Part shown: positions 52,318 to 64,000 of the stretch, one piece after another | How positions within the stretch are numbered: position 1 is the stretch's first letter | Layout of the letters: the number at the start of each line of letters is the position of its first letter | Assembly (NCBI GenBank): GCA_945643635.1 | Contig: CALZFC010000015.1 | Coordinates: 1,110,001 to 1,174,000, forward strand | DNA from: Allodiplogaster sudhausi | Taxonomy: Eukaryota > Nematoda > Chromadorea > Rhabditida > Diplogasteridae | Length of the DNA stretch: 64,000 nucleotides | Direction: 5' to 3' | Translations under genes and position numbers: made by a program | The notes under the pieces: model-generated | What the model was told of the DNA's origin: nothing | What the model saw: the letters and a program-made list of their open reading frames with translations, nothing else | The model's database searches: none

Positions 52318-52580
52318 TCAGATAGAGGAATCGAGGGAGAGGGAGAGAGATAGAAAGAGAGAGGAAGAGAGAGAGAGAGAGAGAGAAAAGGAAGAGGGGG
52401 AGCATAGATAACGATGAGGTGGAGATCGCTTCATATTTTCACCTGGCTCTTTCTTCCCCTCTCTCTGAATCCCTCAACCGCTTACCATCTGAAACCTTTA
52501 TTCGTCTACTCTCGCTCTCTCTCTCCCTCCCTCTCACCTGCCCTCTCCCTCGCTCTCTCTCTCTCTCCACTCTCTCTCTC

Positions 52581-52627
<47 letters not shown>

Positions 52628-54033
52628 CAAAATGACTCCTCCCTCACCGTTATCTTGCACACGCTTGCAGCCTTCCTGCCTCCCGGTAACCGTACTTTGC
52701 CTGATCTGTCAACAGCAATCATCATTTGGTCTGTCGAAGATGCGCCGCCGATGCAGTCTTCTTTTTTTCTTATGCATCTCTGACTCTCTCCTCCCTTTAA
52801 TCTCTCGCCAACTGTCCTCCCTCTACTAGGCAGTCCTGCTGATTCTCTGCCATACCTCCCCAACTGTCGTATCCTCTCACGACTACCAATTTAGCCTTTC
52901 ACCTCCGCTGCTCAAACTCTTCTCGTACTTCGTTGATGTGTTGTTGGATAAGTGGACCGGCCATGATGGGAGGAAGGAGTGAGGGCGAATGCGTGAGACG
53001 AGTGTTTGAGGACCATTTCTATGACCATTCATAACGCACACAAATATTCCTTATTCCTCAACAGACTTGTCTCATCTTTGCACTTTCATCACATAAAATT
53101 TCATCTTCTCTGTCCCCCTCTCGCTCTCTCTCGCGCTTTCTCTCTCTCATCTCTATCTCCTTCCCTTTCCCTCTCTGAATGCTCCTCCATAGATTGTTAT
53201 GTTTTTTTTCTCTGTCCCTCTCTTCCTCATTTGTATGCCTGAATGCGTCGGCCATACTTTCTGATAATGGAGCGATTAATGTGCACATATCGTGCCTTTC
53301 CAAAGATAGTACGATCTCTAGGACTGTTTTCCTTATATTTGTCTCTTTCTCTTTCTTTCTCTCTCATACGCTCTCTCTCTCTCTAATTCGCTTGATTTCT
53401 CGCTGCTATTTGTGTTATTCTCTATGCGCCATGACCGTATTGCATGCCCTTTCCTTTTATTTCTCTTTCCTTCCTTCTCCTTCCTCTCTTTGACACCTCC
53501 CTCGTTTGCTCTGTTTGATAGTGCACATCTCTTGACAAGCGTGCATCCATTTACGTTGAGTGAATGTCATGTCTCTCCTCGCTCCTCACCTTCTTCTCTC
53601 CTCATCTCAACCACCCTTTCTTTTGTCCCTCTTCACACCTTCAGGCTCTCCTTTACTCCTCTACATGATTGAATTTATTTGTTTTCTGGCTAGCCTCTCT
53701 CCCATTTCACCTTCACGCAAATGCTTATCGACAATTCTATAACGATTCGCTCCTTCATTTCCTTTCTTGGTTTTTTTTCTCCCAGGCAGAAAAATAGAAC
53801 AGCTATTCTGAGTGAAAGTGCGTGAGAAAGGTGCATTGTTGTTGAATGATGTGAGGAAGTTAGAAGGAAGATGATTTCTGTAGAATGATATTTATATTCT
53901 CGTAGTTTCTTGACTTTCTTCAACTGCATCATCGTTTTTCTTTTATTATTATACTCGTAAAGTTCTCTTCGCTCGTAATCATATTGATCGAATTTTAATT
54001 TTCTTTTTCGCACGGTTGAATTATCTACTACAG

Positions 54034-55350
54034 ATGATGGCGGGGTGGCTGGAGCCGCCCATGGAAGTGATTCCGGAGGAGGCTGAGGCGGAGTGGCTGC
54101 CGCCTGAGACTTCCGCCATCGCAGCTGCCGCCGCAGCTGAAGCCAAGCGAGTTTCTAGGAGGAGGGAGATCTTCACGGCTGAGCAGGTCGACACCCTCGT
54201 CAGGTTTGCAGTGACAAAAGAGAAATTGAAATAATTCTGGTGTTATATATAAAGCTATTTTTAAAGGCTTTTCCTTTTATTTTGCATGTCTGTCGTGAAG
54301 TGGTCCTAATTGAAGTGTGGTTGTTCTTTGGTAATTTTCAATATCATGGGTGGTTTGTTTTACCTTCATTCGTTATATATTTTTCCTCCCGTGGAGAGCT
54401 AATAAAAAATATTTTTTCCTATTCAAAATGAATTCGAAGACGAACCAGAGTGAATTGATGACGAATCAATGGAAATCATCGAAACACCGAAGAATGGACG
54501 AAGTTGACTTCACTTCTCTTCCCTTTTCCACTTATTTCTTCTAATATTTACTGAGGATTAAAAGTTAATTTCCAGGTAGTTATGGTAAGAGGTGGTAACT
54601 GGCCGAGAAATTTTGTGCATGCCTTTCCCGGTCGAAATGCCGACCCGGCTCGCAATTTTCGGGCCCTAGAAATGTTAAACATTTACTCCTACAAGACATA
54701 TATAAATTTGTTCATAACCTAGAAGGTAGTTGTCATACAGGTACTAACCATACGTGAAAATTTATGATATTTTCGTCATTGCTACTGAAAGATTTGGAAA
54801 ATCCGTCCCAAACGGGCCTGGCCAGTCCGGCCACTTACCATCTCTGGTTCTAGTTGAATTGTTGTGCGTGTGCGTGGCGTGAGTTTGTGATCCTTTGTTC
54901 ATTTCATCGCGAGGTATCGGCTTCTTCCCTTGCCTTGGTCCTGCTAACGAGACTGATTCATCTCCTTCTGTCCCACTTGTAATTCTTCTCCTTTTTCTCT
55001 TCCCTCTCTTCTTTTCTGCTCACATCTTCATATTCTGTGATTCATCTATTCTCACCAGCTTCTCTCTTCAGCACGTTTTGCGCCTCCTCAGAAACCTCCT
55101 CCTTCTCTCCTTCTTTCTTCTCCCCGTCCCTATCTTCTCTCTGTACAACTCTTTTTGTCTTTTTCTCTCTGTCTCCTCTCTCTCTCTCTATTTTCACTCA
55201 TCGTCTCTATTCCTTTCTTTGCCGTCCTCTCGAGTCTTCTCGTGAGGAAAGCAGCGCCGCCCCTCATCGACTGAAGAATCACTTGTCGCCTTTGCTTGCC
55301 TTATCAGTCACGCATCGCTATCATTCCAGACGCTCCCTGTTTCTTTCATT

Positions 55351-55404
<54 letters not shown>

Positions 55405-55483
55405 GCTCTCTCTCTCTCCTCTCTCTCTCTTTCTCTAGTCTCTCTCTTTCTCTCTCTCTCTCTTCTCTCTCCCTCTTCTCTCT

Positions 55484-55523
<40 letters not shown>

Positions 55524-55551
55524 GTCTTTTCCCTCCTCCCTCCTATCTCTT

Positions 55552-55591
<40 letters not shown>

Positions 55592-55616
55592 GTCTTTTCC
55601 CTCCTCCCTCCTATCT

Positions 55617-55672
<56 letters not shown>

Positions 55673-55698
55673 GCTCCTCTCTCTCTTTCTTCTCTCTC

Positions 55699-55734
<36 letters not shown>

Positions 55735-58700
55735 ATGCCCTGATCATTGCTATCGACACCTCGAAGGCTCATGACGCAACTATACATTCGCTCTTCTTTT
55801 CTCGTGCTATTGATACAATGTTTTTTTGGCCATTTGCCATGAATTCTACTAAAACAAATCACTAATTTCAGCACGGTGCCAAAGGATCGCGTCCCGGCCG
55901 AGTGGTTCATCGACAACGAGATCGTCGATCCCAAGTATGATACTTTTTTTTAAATAATTAAAGTGAACAACGCCAGCCAAGAGTAAAAGATGAATTCATC
56001 CTATGTTAACCCGCTCAATCGTGTCAACTATGGCTCAACCTGTTCCTTGGAGTAGCAACAGCTGACGTCTTTCTTCAGGCTATTCTTCATTATTCCGTCA
56101 TTGCTTCTGTTATCTTTGTCAGTCTTCCTCGCAATGTCTGCCCCTATTTCTCTTCTTCTAACATCTCTAACTCTCCTCCTTCTGCCCCATGACTAGCTCC
56201 CCAATGAGAGTGTCAGCATCCTCTTCAGTCAATCAATCAATCTGAAATGAAGTATTGTCTCTGGCATGATCTAGCATCTCGTAATTGAACCCACTTCTAT
56301 TCTCTCTTTAAAATACTTTTTTTGCTATACTACATGATTTTCTCGCATTCTTTTTAGTATTCTCTTGTTTTGCCATGTAGAGCCAGAAAGAGATAGGGGA
56401 TGGAGATCGAGAGAACAACTGGCAGAGAATGAAACAGAAGGGGCAGCAGAGGCGGAGGGATCCCGCCTGCTAGATAATCTGTCGCTTCGTTTGGCCTCTA
56501 TTCAACTTTTGTTCTCTCAGCGTTCACTCTCTCTTCTCTCTTTATATCTCTCTCTCCTCTCTCTCTCTATTCTCTCTCTCTCTCTTTCTTCTCTCTCTTC
56601 TCTCTATCTCTATCTCTCTCTTCTCTCTCTGTCTTTCTCTCCTCTCTAACTGTCTGTTTCTTTCTCTCCTGTCTCTCTCACCCCTGGATGCATTCTCACC
56701 TCTGCCAGCTTATAATACCCGTGCGTGCTCGCCACGTCGAGTGTGTGGCTGTCTCATAATTGGCATCCCTCCCTCCCAATCCATGGTCTACCGTTAGTAC
56801 AGCCATGCACGATCCGGAGGACATGTACCTGGTGCGCATTCGCCTGCCACTGCCTCCCTGGCCCCCTCGCACTCCTCCTTCCTTCTCTGCTCCTCCTTCA
56901 CCCACTCCTGACATGACGTCGTCCTCTCCTCCTCCTCCTCCTCGTCATACTTACTACGAACCAGAGTCAGTACTGGAGTTATAACCAGACCTTTGACCAT
57001 CCTAGACACTTCCCTCAATCCACGTCATAACCCCTGTCAGACGTGAAAGATTGGGCTAATTTTGGCCCCCAGCATCTCCTGCCCCCTTGTTTTGATGTAA
57101 GGCGACCGACCACCGATTAGTGAGCGAGTGAGAGTGACGACTGTGGATTCTTTATTCGCGCTCTGCTATAGTTCTGCATTTTTTTCAGTTGACATTAAAA
57201 CTTCGCTACTATCCATATGTACATATCAACTGTATGAAGAATAGAATTACTAGAGGTCAATTGCAATAATACTGTGTTGCATATATATTCGATATACCTT
57301 CGTACTTCTGATTTTTTGAAAAGATCATTTCAAAAGTAGCTATTCAAAGTGGCTCTTACAGTTCAAGATGGTATTATTAGTATTTGATCGGTTACGGCTT
57401 GGGATACAGTTTGAGTATGGCATTTTCATGAAACAACTAAATATGCTCGCGTTTAGAATGGCGACTTCCTACCTGACGGAGTGCCTCGCGGATCCAGCTT
57501 CTGCGAGAGGCTCCACTTACACCTACACCTACGAGAGCCACTACGATGAGCCTCCCCTGGACGATGATGACGTCAGGGATATCGTGGCAGAGAGAACACA
57601 GACACAAAAGGTTAGAGAGAGAGAGCGAGAGAGAGAGATGGAGGGAGAGAGGGCGATGGAGGGAGAGAGAGAGAGAGAGAGAGAGATGGAGGGAGAGATG
57701 GAGGGAGAGAGAGAGAGGAGAGAAGTGCAATGGGAGCGAGAGTCAAGACGAAGCGAAAAACAGCATTCCGACGTCATTTCAGGTGACGCGAGTGACGAAA
57801 GTGACGACAACTCGAAGTGTGAGGCAGATTCCGATGGAGAGCCCCTACGATGACATCTTCTTTGACTCGTCTGGTTGGAGAGAACTTTCTTTGATTTATT
57901 TCATTGACATGTGCACATCACTAATTGATTGTCCTCTAAACCTCAGGATCAGGGAATAAAAGGAAGGGTTTCCGGATTCCGGCACCCACCCTGAGTTGGA
58001 TGCCCCCAGGATTTCCCCCCCACTCTGTTTTGGAAAAGATTTTTTTCTTACACAAATTCTATTAGTTTATTTAAAAAAACGAGAGAAAGAGGGGAATTTT
58101 AATTTTTTGTTTAAATACCCACCCCCTGTTTTTCGACCTACCACACCCTGATCTGGAAGAACATCCGGTAACCCTTTTATTCGCTGTTCAGGATTCCCGG
58201 TGCCCGCGTCTTCCCTGGTGGACACGACGCCGACTGATGAGATCGGCATCAAACTCATGGCATCCGAGATGTCCACTGCTTCCATCGCAGATGACAGACA
58301 CGCCCCGCCTCCCGCGCCCCCTCTCGCCAGCAGATACGCCAATTTGCCTGGTTTCTTTTATTCTTATTCTTAAACAGATCTATCACTGTAATGAAATGTT
58401 TGTTCACTGCTAATTTATTATAAAATATTTTCTTTTCTTGTCTAAAAAGTTTGTTTATATATGTAATATTCTTGGAGATGTTGGCGTTCCTGATCCACCG
58501 GGGACTCCGGAGATCGCGGAGTGTGAGTATGCGCAAGTGACGTTGTGCTGGGCGCCACCCACTCATGGAATTGTTGTTGGATATCAGGTTGTGTCTTGTG
58601 ACTGGAGAAAATCATTTACATTGTAATATCCCTTTCATATTTCAAGCTTTCAGTTCTTCCTGATTTAACCATTTATTGTTCTGCTGATTGTGAAGTTCAT

Positions 58701-60114
58701 CTAAGCTTCCTCTTTGTAGATCGAGATGAGAGACTACCCCGACGGAGACTGGGAGCGCGTGCACGACCACATGCTTCGCGAGCCCTCCTGCACCAGTGAG
58801 TTCTTTCATTTATTGGGTCTTAAACTTCCCGCCTTTTCGTGTTTTGAAAACGACAAACCAGTGCATAGAATACTATCGTTCTCTGCTTTCTATCTGTTGA
58901 CCTGACCATCATCCAACAGTCCCCCTCCAACAGCTCGAACCGTAAGCCTTTAAATCCGCATCCAAAGCACCTCTTCTCGCCTAGTCTCCATATAGTTACT
59001 CTTGTGCTCTTTCTCTCTCTCTCTCCCTCTTTCTCTCTCTCTCTATGTTCGTTTATCTTGATCCAAGTTCTCTTCATTCTCTACTCCTCTTGACTTTTTC
59101 TGATTCTCATCAGATGCTATAGAACTGCGTTTGCTATTTCTTTTACCTTCTCTGCCTCCTTGAATTCCCCTCTCTTTTCTCTCTCTTTCTCAATGTCCAT
59201 GTCTCCTCTCTTTCATGTCCCTCTCTTCCTCTCTTTCTCTCTCTCTCTCTGTCTCTCTCTCTCTCTCCCTCTCAAGCCACTTGTTGACCATTGCGTACGC
59301 AGCGGTGCGCTAGTCGCGGCTCGCTCAAACAGTTTGCCCCCAAGGGGTGAGTACATTCCCTTCACACGCTGCAGTATCTTCATAAGTCAGGTTCTCCCTC
59401 TTTCTCTCTCTTTGCACTTCTCTTTCTCTCTTCGGTGCTGTGTTTCTTCTTCTCCCTCTTTCATCTCCCTTTCGCTGTGATTGTGCTATTTCTGACCGTC
59501 CTGTGGAGGACCTCCTGGTGTTCTTACTGAATATTTATTTATCGATGTTCACAATATTTACCAGAGCGAACAGCTTGATCATTTTGAAGAATTTAAAGTC
59601 AATATTGCATAGAACTCGTTTATTTGTCTAAATCAAATTGATGTGACAACTTTACATCTCCCTCCGCTTTGTTTTTCCCCTTCCTATAACCCTGTTGTTC
59701 GACTCAAACATTTCATTGTCAGTCTAATCCAATTACAGCATTCTTTACTTTCACCACTCCTTCCGTTCTGATATTCCTATCATGAACGCTTTTAATGGTT
59801 ATCTGCATATTTAACAATAGTGACCTAGAATCCTTGCACTAAAACGTATTGATAGCCTGTCCTAGCATTCCGTGATACAGTTAGATATCGAGCGCCGTCG
59901 AATGGAATCTGTCGAATCTGTTATCAACTTAAAAAAAAATAATTGTAGCAGTTGTTGATTTTCACCATCTCTGCCTTTTTCCGTTCCAGCGGCAACTATG
60001 TCAGATGCCAAGATGCTGAAAATCTAGATGACTATCTTTCTTTGTTCCACCTTTCTTCGCTTTTTCTCTTTCTCTCTCTCTAACTCTTTTTTTCTGTCCC
60101 TCTCTCTACCTTCT

Positions 60115-60159
<45 letters not shown>

Positions 60160-60610
60160 TTCTGCCATTTCTCTGTTCTCCGGTTCACCATGCCTGATGG
60201 CATTGAGTTGCGTGTGAGTTTCCCATGCACTCCCCTCTTCCTGGCTCTTCCCCTCAGGATTCTTCCATCCATCCACTTGACAACGAATTCTACCAAATGG
60301 TGGTGTATCCCCATTCCCATCCCTTCTGCCAAGATGTTCTTGTTATGGTGAGATTGAGAAAGCCGGTACGGAAATAAGTTGCTTGAGCAATGTTTTCATT
60401 CCGCAATTTGGTTTTGTAACGTCTTCAAACCGTGATAACATAAACTTGGCTCGCCCATATTGAAAAGGAGAGAAGTCATAGACCATCAACTTGATGCTTT
60501 TGTTTTTATCGTAGTACGTTGTTTGCAGCCGAAAATGGCATCTAACGTTGACGGGGAAAGCTAGAAAAGTGCTCTCGAGGAATCCCTTGAGGTGCGTAAT
60601 CGGCTCTCTG

Positions 60611-60648
<38 letters not shown>

Positions 60649-60831
60649 TTGACTTTCTCTCTCTTTGTCCCTCTTCTGTCTTCCCAATCTCTCTTTCTCT
60701 GAATGGTCTCTCACCACTTGTCACGATTAGCTCGTCAGTCCTTTGGCCTCTCGCGACCTCTGGGGATATCTCGAAAAGGAAGGAGGGTCGAGAGAGTGGG
60801 CGAGAAAGAGAGAGAGAGCGATGGTGAAACT

Positions 60832-60863
<32 letters not shown>

Positions 60864-61071
60864 AAGTAGGAAAAGAGAAAAAGTGCAGCAAACACGCGCT
60901 GTATTGGCCCCGTCCTTGTGCCATCAACTGCTAAAGACGCCGTGGTGCTCACTCACGGCGCACACTTTTATGATGGCCCCACTTCGGACTGACCGATGCT
61001 CGGGAGAGTCGTTAATCCATTAGTAGTTCTCGTTTCTTCTCTTCTCCCTTTCTCTCTATTCCTCCCTCCCT

Positions 61072-61130
<59 letters not shown>

Positions 61131-62796
61131 ACTCTCTCTTACTCCCGTCTTGTTCCACCACTCTCGCTCACTTTCCCCTTCTCTCTTTCTCGGCCACTTT
61201 TCTCTCCAGGTCATTTACATTTCCGTACACATGCCAGTGCCTCTCGATCTCCTGTAATCATCTCAATTTCTCACTCCATGATCTTTTATTATCCATCAGC
61301 TGCTCTAAATATTGCAAGCTGCTTTCAGTCATTTTTTGATAATATTTCAAACCTGTATTGCAAGCGAATTGACTATTAACTTTAAATGTAGTGATTCGTT
61401 CCTGCCAACACGAGCTGTCTTTTAGATAACTTGAGTGCAGTGACTGATCTCGAGATATAAAAAATGCACGATTTAAACACATTCTTTTATCTGAATGATA
61501 CCCTTTGATTCATCCCTAACCCTCTTATTCCTCTTTGATTCTTTCTCTTTCTCCTCTCTCACCCTCTCCTCTTCTGTATCTCTCTCTCTCCCTCTCCCTC
61601 TCTCCCCTTTTCTGTTTTGAGATGGCGCACTCGCGTCATCTGATCTCTTCTTTGATGCTCGCACATCTTGTCCCTTTTGGTCATCTTCCCATTCTCGTTG
61701 CTTTTATTTCTTCGCTCGAAAAGATGTTCTCCCCTGTATTTCTTGTCCTCTTCTTTCTCTCTGTCTCTCTCTCTCTCTGTCTCTCTCTCTCACTCTCTCA
61801 TCTCTCCTGGTTATCGCCCCTTCCCCCGTCGGATTCCTTGCATGTTCCCGTATACTCATAGAGCGGGCCGGCCACCTTGTGGCGATTGATCAATAGATGT
61901 AAATCTCTCCCATCATGGCCTTGTGCGGAAGGTAGTAAGATGGTGAGAGAGATAAATAGGACTATGGGTAGAGAGACGGAGAGAAAGAGACAGAGCGAGA
62001 GTGAGGGAGAAAGCAAGCCCGTCTAAGTGAGAGGTGGTCTCTGCAGCCTGGGAACAGCTTGAACATTTTTTACTTGCCCGCACTACTTCCACGTATTCGG
62101 CTCTCTAATGTTTTGTTTTCTGTGTGTTGTCATTTGTAAGACATTCATCTCTACTGCAGATACTTTTCATGAGTCACTCATTTGTCCAGTTTCATTCATT
62201 TCCGAACTGCCACACCCATTAAACCCCTCGCACCCTCGTTTCTGCACTAAAGTGGAAAGCGATTAATTCATGTCGTTTTCTTTTGATCTCCACCTTGCTG
62301 TCTTGCTTTCTCAGTGTCTTTCCCACCTCTCTCTCTCTCTTCTTCCCTCATTCATTCCCGCGGCTCCTCTCATAATGAACGGGACTATGTGACCTTCTTC
62401 TCACTCCTGTTCCATCCGTTGACTTTATCTGTATATCTTGACCATTGTTCATCTGCCTCTCCTTGTTTGCAGCATAACTGACTTTGTTCATCTGCTTTCT
62501 AGACCGTTTATGTTCTGTGTTCTGCTGATTCCTTCCCTTATCGACTGGTCGATAACTTCAATTGAGTAATCAGATGTTTATTTTCGCTATCCAGAGTATT
62601 ATAAGGATGTCTGATATTTACTAAAATGAGTCAGAATATTAAAAAAGATGATAAAAAGTAGCTTAACTTGCAGTCACCAACCTGGACACAGCGGGCTCCG
62701 TACAGTTCCGAGTGTCGGCTGCAGGCCGAGCCGGCTTCTCTTCCCCCTCTCCCAGCTCTGCTCCAGTCGTCCTTACTTCCAACGCTATGCCCTGCG
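54034..62796 (+). CDS. Fibronectin type III-domain protein, partial at the 3' end
   Basis: Nine + strand exons keep phase: 54034-54203, 55872-55934, 56798-56965, 57457-57610, 57783-57873, 58192-58350, 58478-58587, 58720-58795, 62674-62796, which ends at a GTATGT donor in phase 1, so coding continues beyond. At least 371 residues are visible. They begin MMAGWLEPPMEVIPEEAEAE (54034 may be the start codon or an internal acceptor) and pass through Ala-rich and acidic stretches, a poly-proline segment, a tyrosine-rich TYTYTYESHYDE segment with DDDD, and VTRVTKVTTTRSVRQIP. One fibronectin type III domain is spelled by the last three exons: VGVPDPPGTP, VTLCWAPP, IVVGYQIEMRDY, then TNLDTAGSVQFRVSAAGRAG and SSPSPSSAP. 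No signal peptide or membrane segment is seen. This architecture suggests a cytoskeletal or muscle scaffold, but that is a guess and I do not recognise the protein. Introns are long and CT-rich; two hold hAT-like MITEs. Confidence 0.65.
54587..54846. mobile_element. Older hAT-like MITE in an intron of the FnIII gene
   Basis: The 260-bp segment has imperfect terminal inverted repeats. The left end starts AAGAGGTGGTAACTGGCCGA. The right end, reverse complemented, starts CAGAGATGGTAAGTGGCCGG. They match at 16 of 20 positions. Flanking 8-mers GTTATGGT (54579-54586) and GTTCTAGT (54847-54854) agree at six positions, as expected for an aged 8-bp target duplication. CAGAG ends fit hAT elements. It is non-coding and lies in the intron 54204-55871. 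Confidence 0.72.
55352..55732. repeat. Long compound CT repeat with internal 68-bp duplication
   Basis: About 380 bp of nearly uninterrupted CT sequence in the FnIII-gene intron 54204-55871. Inside it the segment GTCTGTCTTTTCCCTCCTCC and its continuation to CTATCTCTTT occur at 55520-55552 and again 68 bp later at 55588-55620. Confidence 0.92.
57950..58186. mobile_element. hAT-like MITE inserted at a 3' splice site
   Basis: The 237-bp segment has ends CAGGGAATAAAA (57950-57961) and TTTTATTCGCTG (58175-58186), 11 of 12 complementary. Just inside, GGGTTTCCGGAT and its near-complement ATCCGGTAACCC extend the inverted repeat. Flanking 8-mers CTCAGGAT (57942-57949) and TTCAGGAT (58187-58194) differ at one base, as expected for a hAT target duplication. 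The duplicated target contains the CAG|GAT 3' splice junction of the FnIII-gene exon beginning at 58192. Confidence 0.78.
61074..61139. repeat. (CT)n microsatellite
   Basis: CT tract of about 60 bp in the 3.9-kb FnIII-gene intron 58796-62673. The rest of that intron is CT-rich with GA tracts near 60790-60865; I see no independent gene in it. Confidence 0.9.
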
Positions 62797-64000
62797 GTAT
62801 GTCTCACTTAAATTCATCATTATTTGTTGTCTTGAATTATGCTAAATACGTTTTAACTTCCACTTGCCTTTTGACTTTTATGCTAATAGGTACAATTCCC
62901 ATGAACATGTGTTATGAACAAAGTTTTACGCGCTCTTTAGCATTACGAAATCTGTTCAAGAATCCATGTGCTCGCTAATTTGAATAGAACACATGTTTAA
63001 CACATGGTGGCCTCTCTGGAATTCCAAGCGGTCTCGTTCCCAACTCCTTCCCAGTCGCTTTCTTTCTCTCGCTCGCTACCCCTCTGTATCTATCTCTCGC
63101 TATCTCCCTATCTGTCTGTCTCTCAAAGGAACTCTTCATTATCTTTCTGTCTTTCACTGCTATCTTGCCAGATAAAATGAAACAGAAACGTTGCTCAAGT
63201 CTGCTCGGTTTCCGCCTAATCCTTACAAGCTTCGTCTTTGGTTGCTTTTTCCTTTCTTTTATATGTCTTATCTTGCATTCGCTCGCTCTTTGTTGTCTTC
63301 TTCTTCTCTGTTCCATCTCTCTCCATCTGCCTGTTTTTGCTCTCATAGGAACCTTATCCCTCTCTAATCTTTTCTTCTTTTACACCCCAATCTCATAAGC
63401 AGAAATGGCTGCTTCCATCTCTCTTCTGTTCCTTCTTTCTCTTGTTACAAGGCATAATCATTTACATCCTGGTTGTGCGGAGGAGGAATCCATTCCTGGT
63501 GATCGCGCAAACTCTTATTTTTTTTATTTGCGTTTCCCTGTCTCTCTTTTGCCGCCAGCGATTTAAAAGACGCGAAGGATGATTTCTTGCTTTGCTTGCC
63601 TGGCTGTCATGGCCAGCCTTCGCTCACCGTTTCTCCCTGTCTGGACATTCTCAAATGTCAACTATGAACTGAACACACAAACTGTCCTGACCTGACTAGA
63701 CCCCAGGAAGAATTTATGGAGGGGGAGAGAGAGCAGTAAGAGATTCAGAACATTTGAGATAGAAATGCTTTTGCTGCAACGGCCAAAACTAAGAAAGCAC
63801 AATCGGGAAACCCCCTCTTGCTTCAGAAAAGGAGTCATTGCTATTTTTGTTCAGGTTGCAAGAAGTAATTCTGGTGATTGAAAGTACTCATACCGCATAT
63901 GAATCTTATGGTTAGCCACATCTGGCCCTTTGAAGAGCTTTGAGATTACAAGGGGTGGGAAGAGAGAGAGACAGAGAGAGAGAGAGAGAAATAAAGGGAT
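62797..64000. other. Right edge, intronic or intergenic
   Basis: Probably the next intron of the FnIII gene, since the exon ending 62796 has a GTATGT donor and no in-frame stop. No further exon with the required phase 1 acceptor could be supported before 64000. It ends in a GA-rich run. Confidence 0.45.

Larger units (their letters stand above)
44923..54033. other. 9-kb CT/GA-rich interval without a firm gene
   Basis: No exon chain here is phase-validated. The sequence is packed with pyrimidine tracts (about 46341-46440, 46546-46636, 46898-47018, 49134-49161, 49618-49690, 51716-51741, 52510-52625) and purine tracts (48490-48541, 51130-51230, 52286-52392). A few GC-richer islands bounded by AG and GT (about 45769-45869, 46476-46512, 46723-46799, 51741-51848) could be exons of the FnIII gene to the right, but their frames are ambiguous. 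Confidence 0.5.

Noticed and set aside
59996..60027. A short AG-bounded segment that could end the FnIII gene (TATMSDAKMLKI, stop)
   Set aside because: Splicing 58795 directly to 62674 gives a complete FnIII domain in frame, so this would truncate the domain. It was not preferred.

Overview
The window is eukaryotic, almost certainly from an invertebrate animal. Every supported gene is split into many short exons with GT-AG introns, the shortest about 46 bp. The proteins are animal ones: a TRPM channel, OSGIN, REC8, an FBXO7/Nutcracker-type F-box protein, PUS7 and GTPBP10. Introns and spacers are full of (GA)n/(CT)n microsatellites on either strand. The phylum cannot be fixed from the sequence alone. 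A compact ecdysozoan-like genome fits; nothing proves it. All gene models are hand-built from splice sites, reading phase and family similarity recalled from memory. No alignment or RNA evidence was available.

Layout. 1-2.2 kb: CT-rich spacer. 2.5-13.0 kb (+): a nearly complete TRPM cation channel in 47 phase-consistent exons (about 1,580 aa), with one apparent 1-nt insertion near 11.70 kb and one GC-AG intron. 14.5-13.95 kb (-): an unrecognised 127-aa, 4-exon gene. 25.56-16.07 kb (-): an OSGIN-family flavoprotein, 14 exons, 538 aa, with repeat-rich introns up to about 2.7 kb. 25.6-30.0 kb: spacer with a hAT-type MITE and a strong hairpin.

30.1-42.7 kb (-): a dense same-strand cluster transcribed PUS7, FBXO7, an unrecognised small gene, REC8, with gaps of only about 238, 471 and 117 bp and little GA/CT repeat. 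43.0-44.9 kb (+): GTPBP10, divergent from PUS7 across 359 bp. 44.9-54.0 kb: long CT/GA-rich stretch with only doubtful exons. 54.0-62.8 kb (+), partial: a proline-rich, acidic protein with a fibronectin type III domain; two of its introns carry hAT-like MITEs. It probably runs off the right edge.

The genes do not form one pathway. TRPM is an ion channel, OSGIN a redox/stress flavoprotein, PUS7 modifies RNA, GTPBP10 is a mitochondrial ribosome-assembly GTPase, FBXO7 is a ubiquitin-ligase adaptor and proteasome regulator, and REC8 is the meiotic cohesin kleisin. I found no clearly novel molecular system. The best leads are a transposon insertion that duplicated a 3' splice site, the possibly polycistronic cluster, the TRPM frame break, and two orphan genes.
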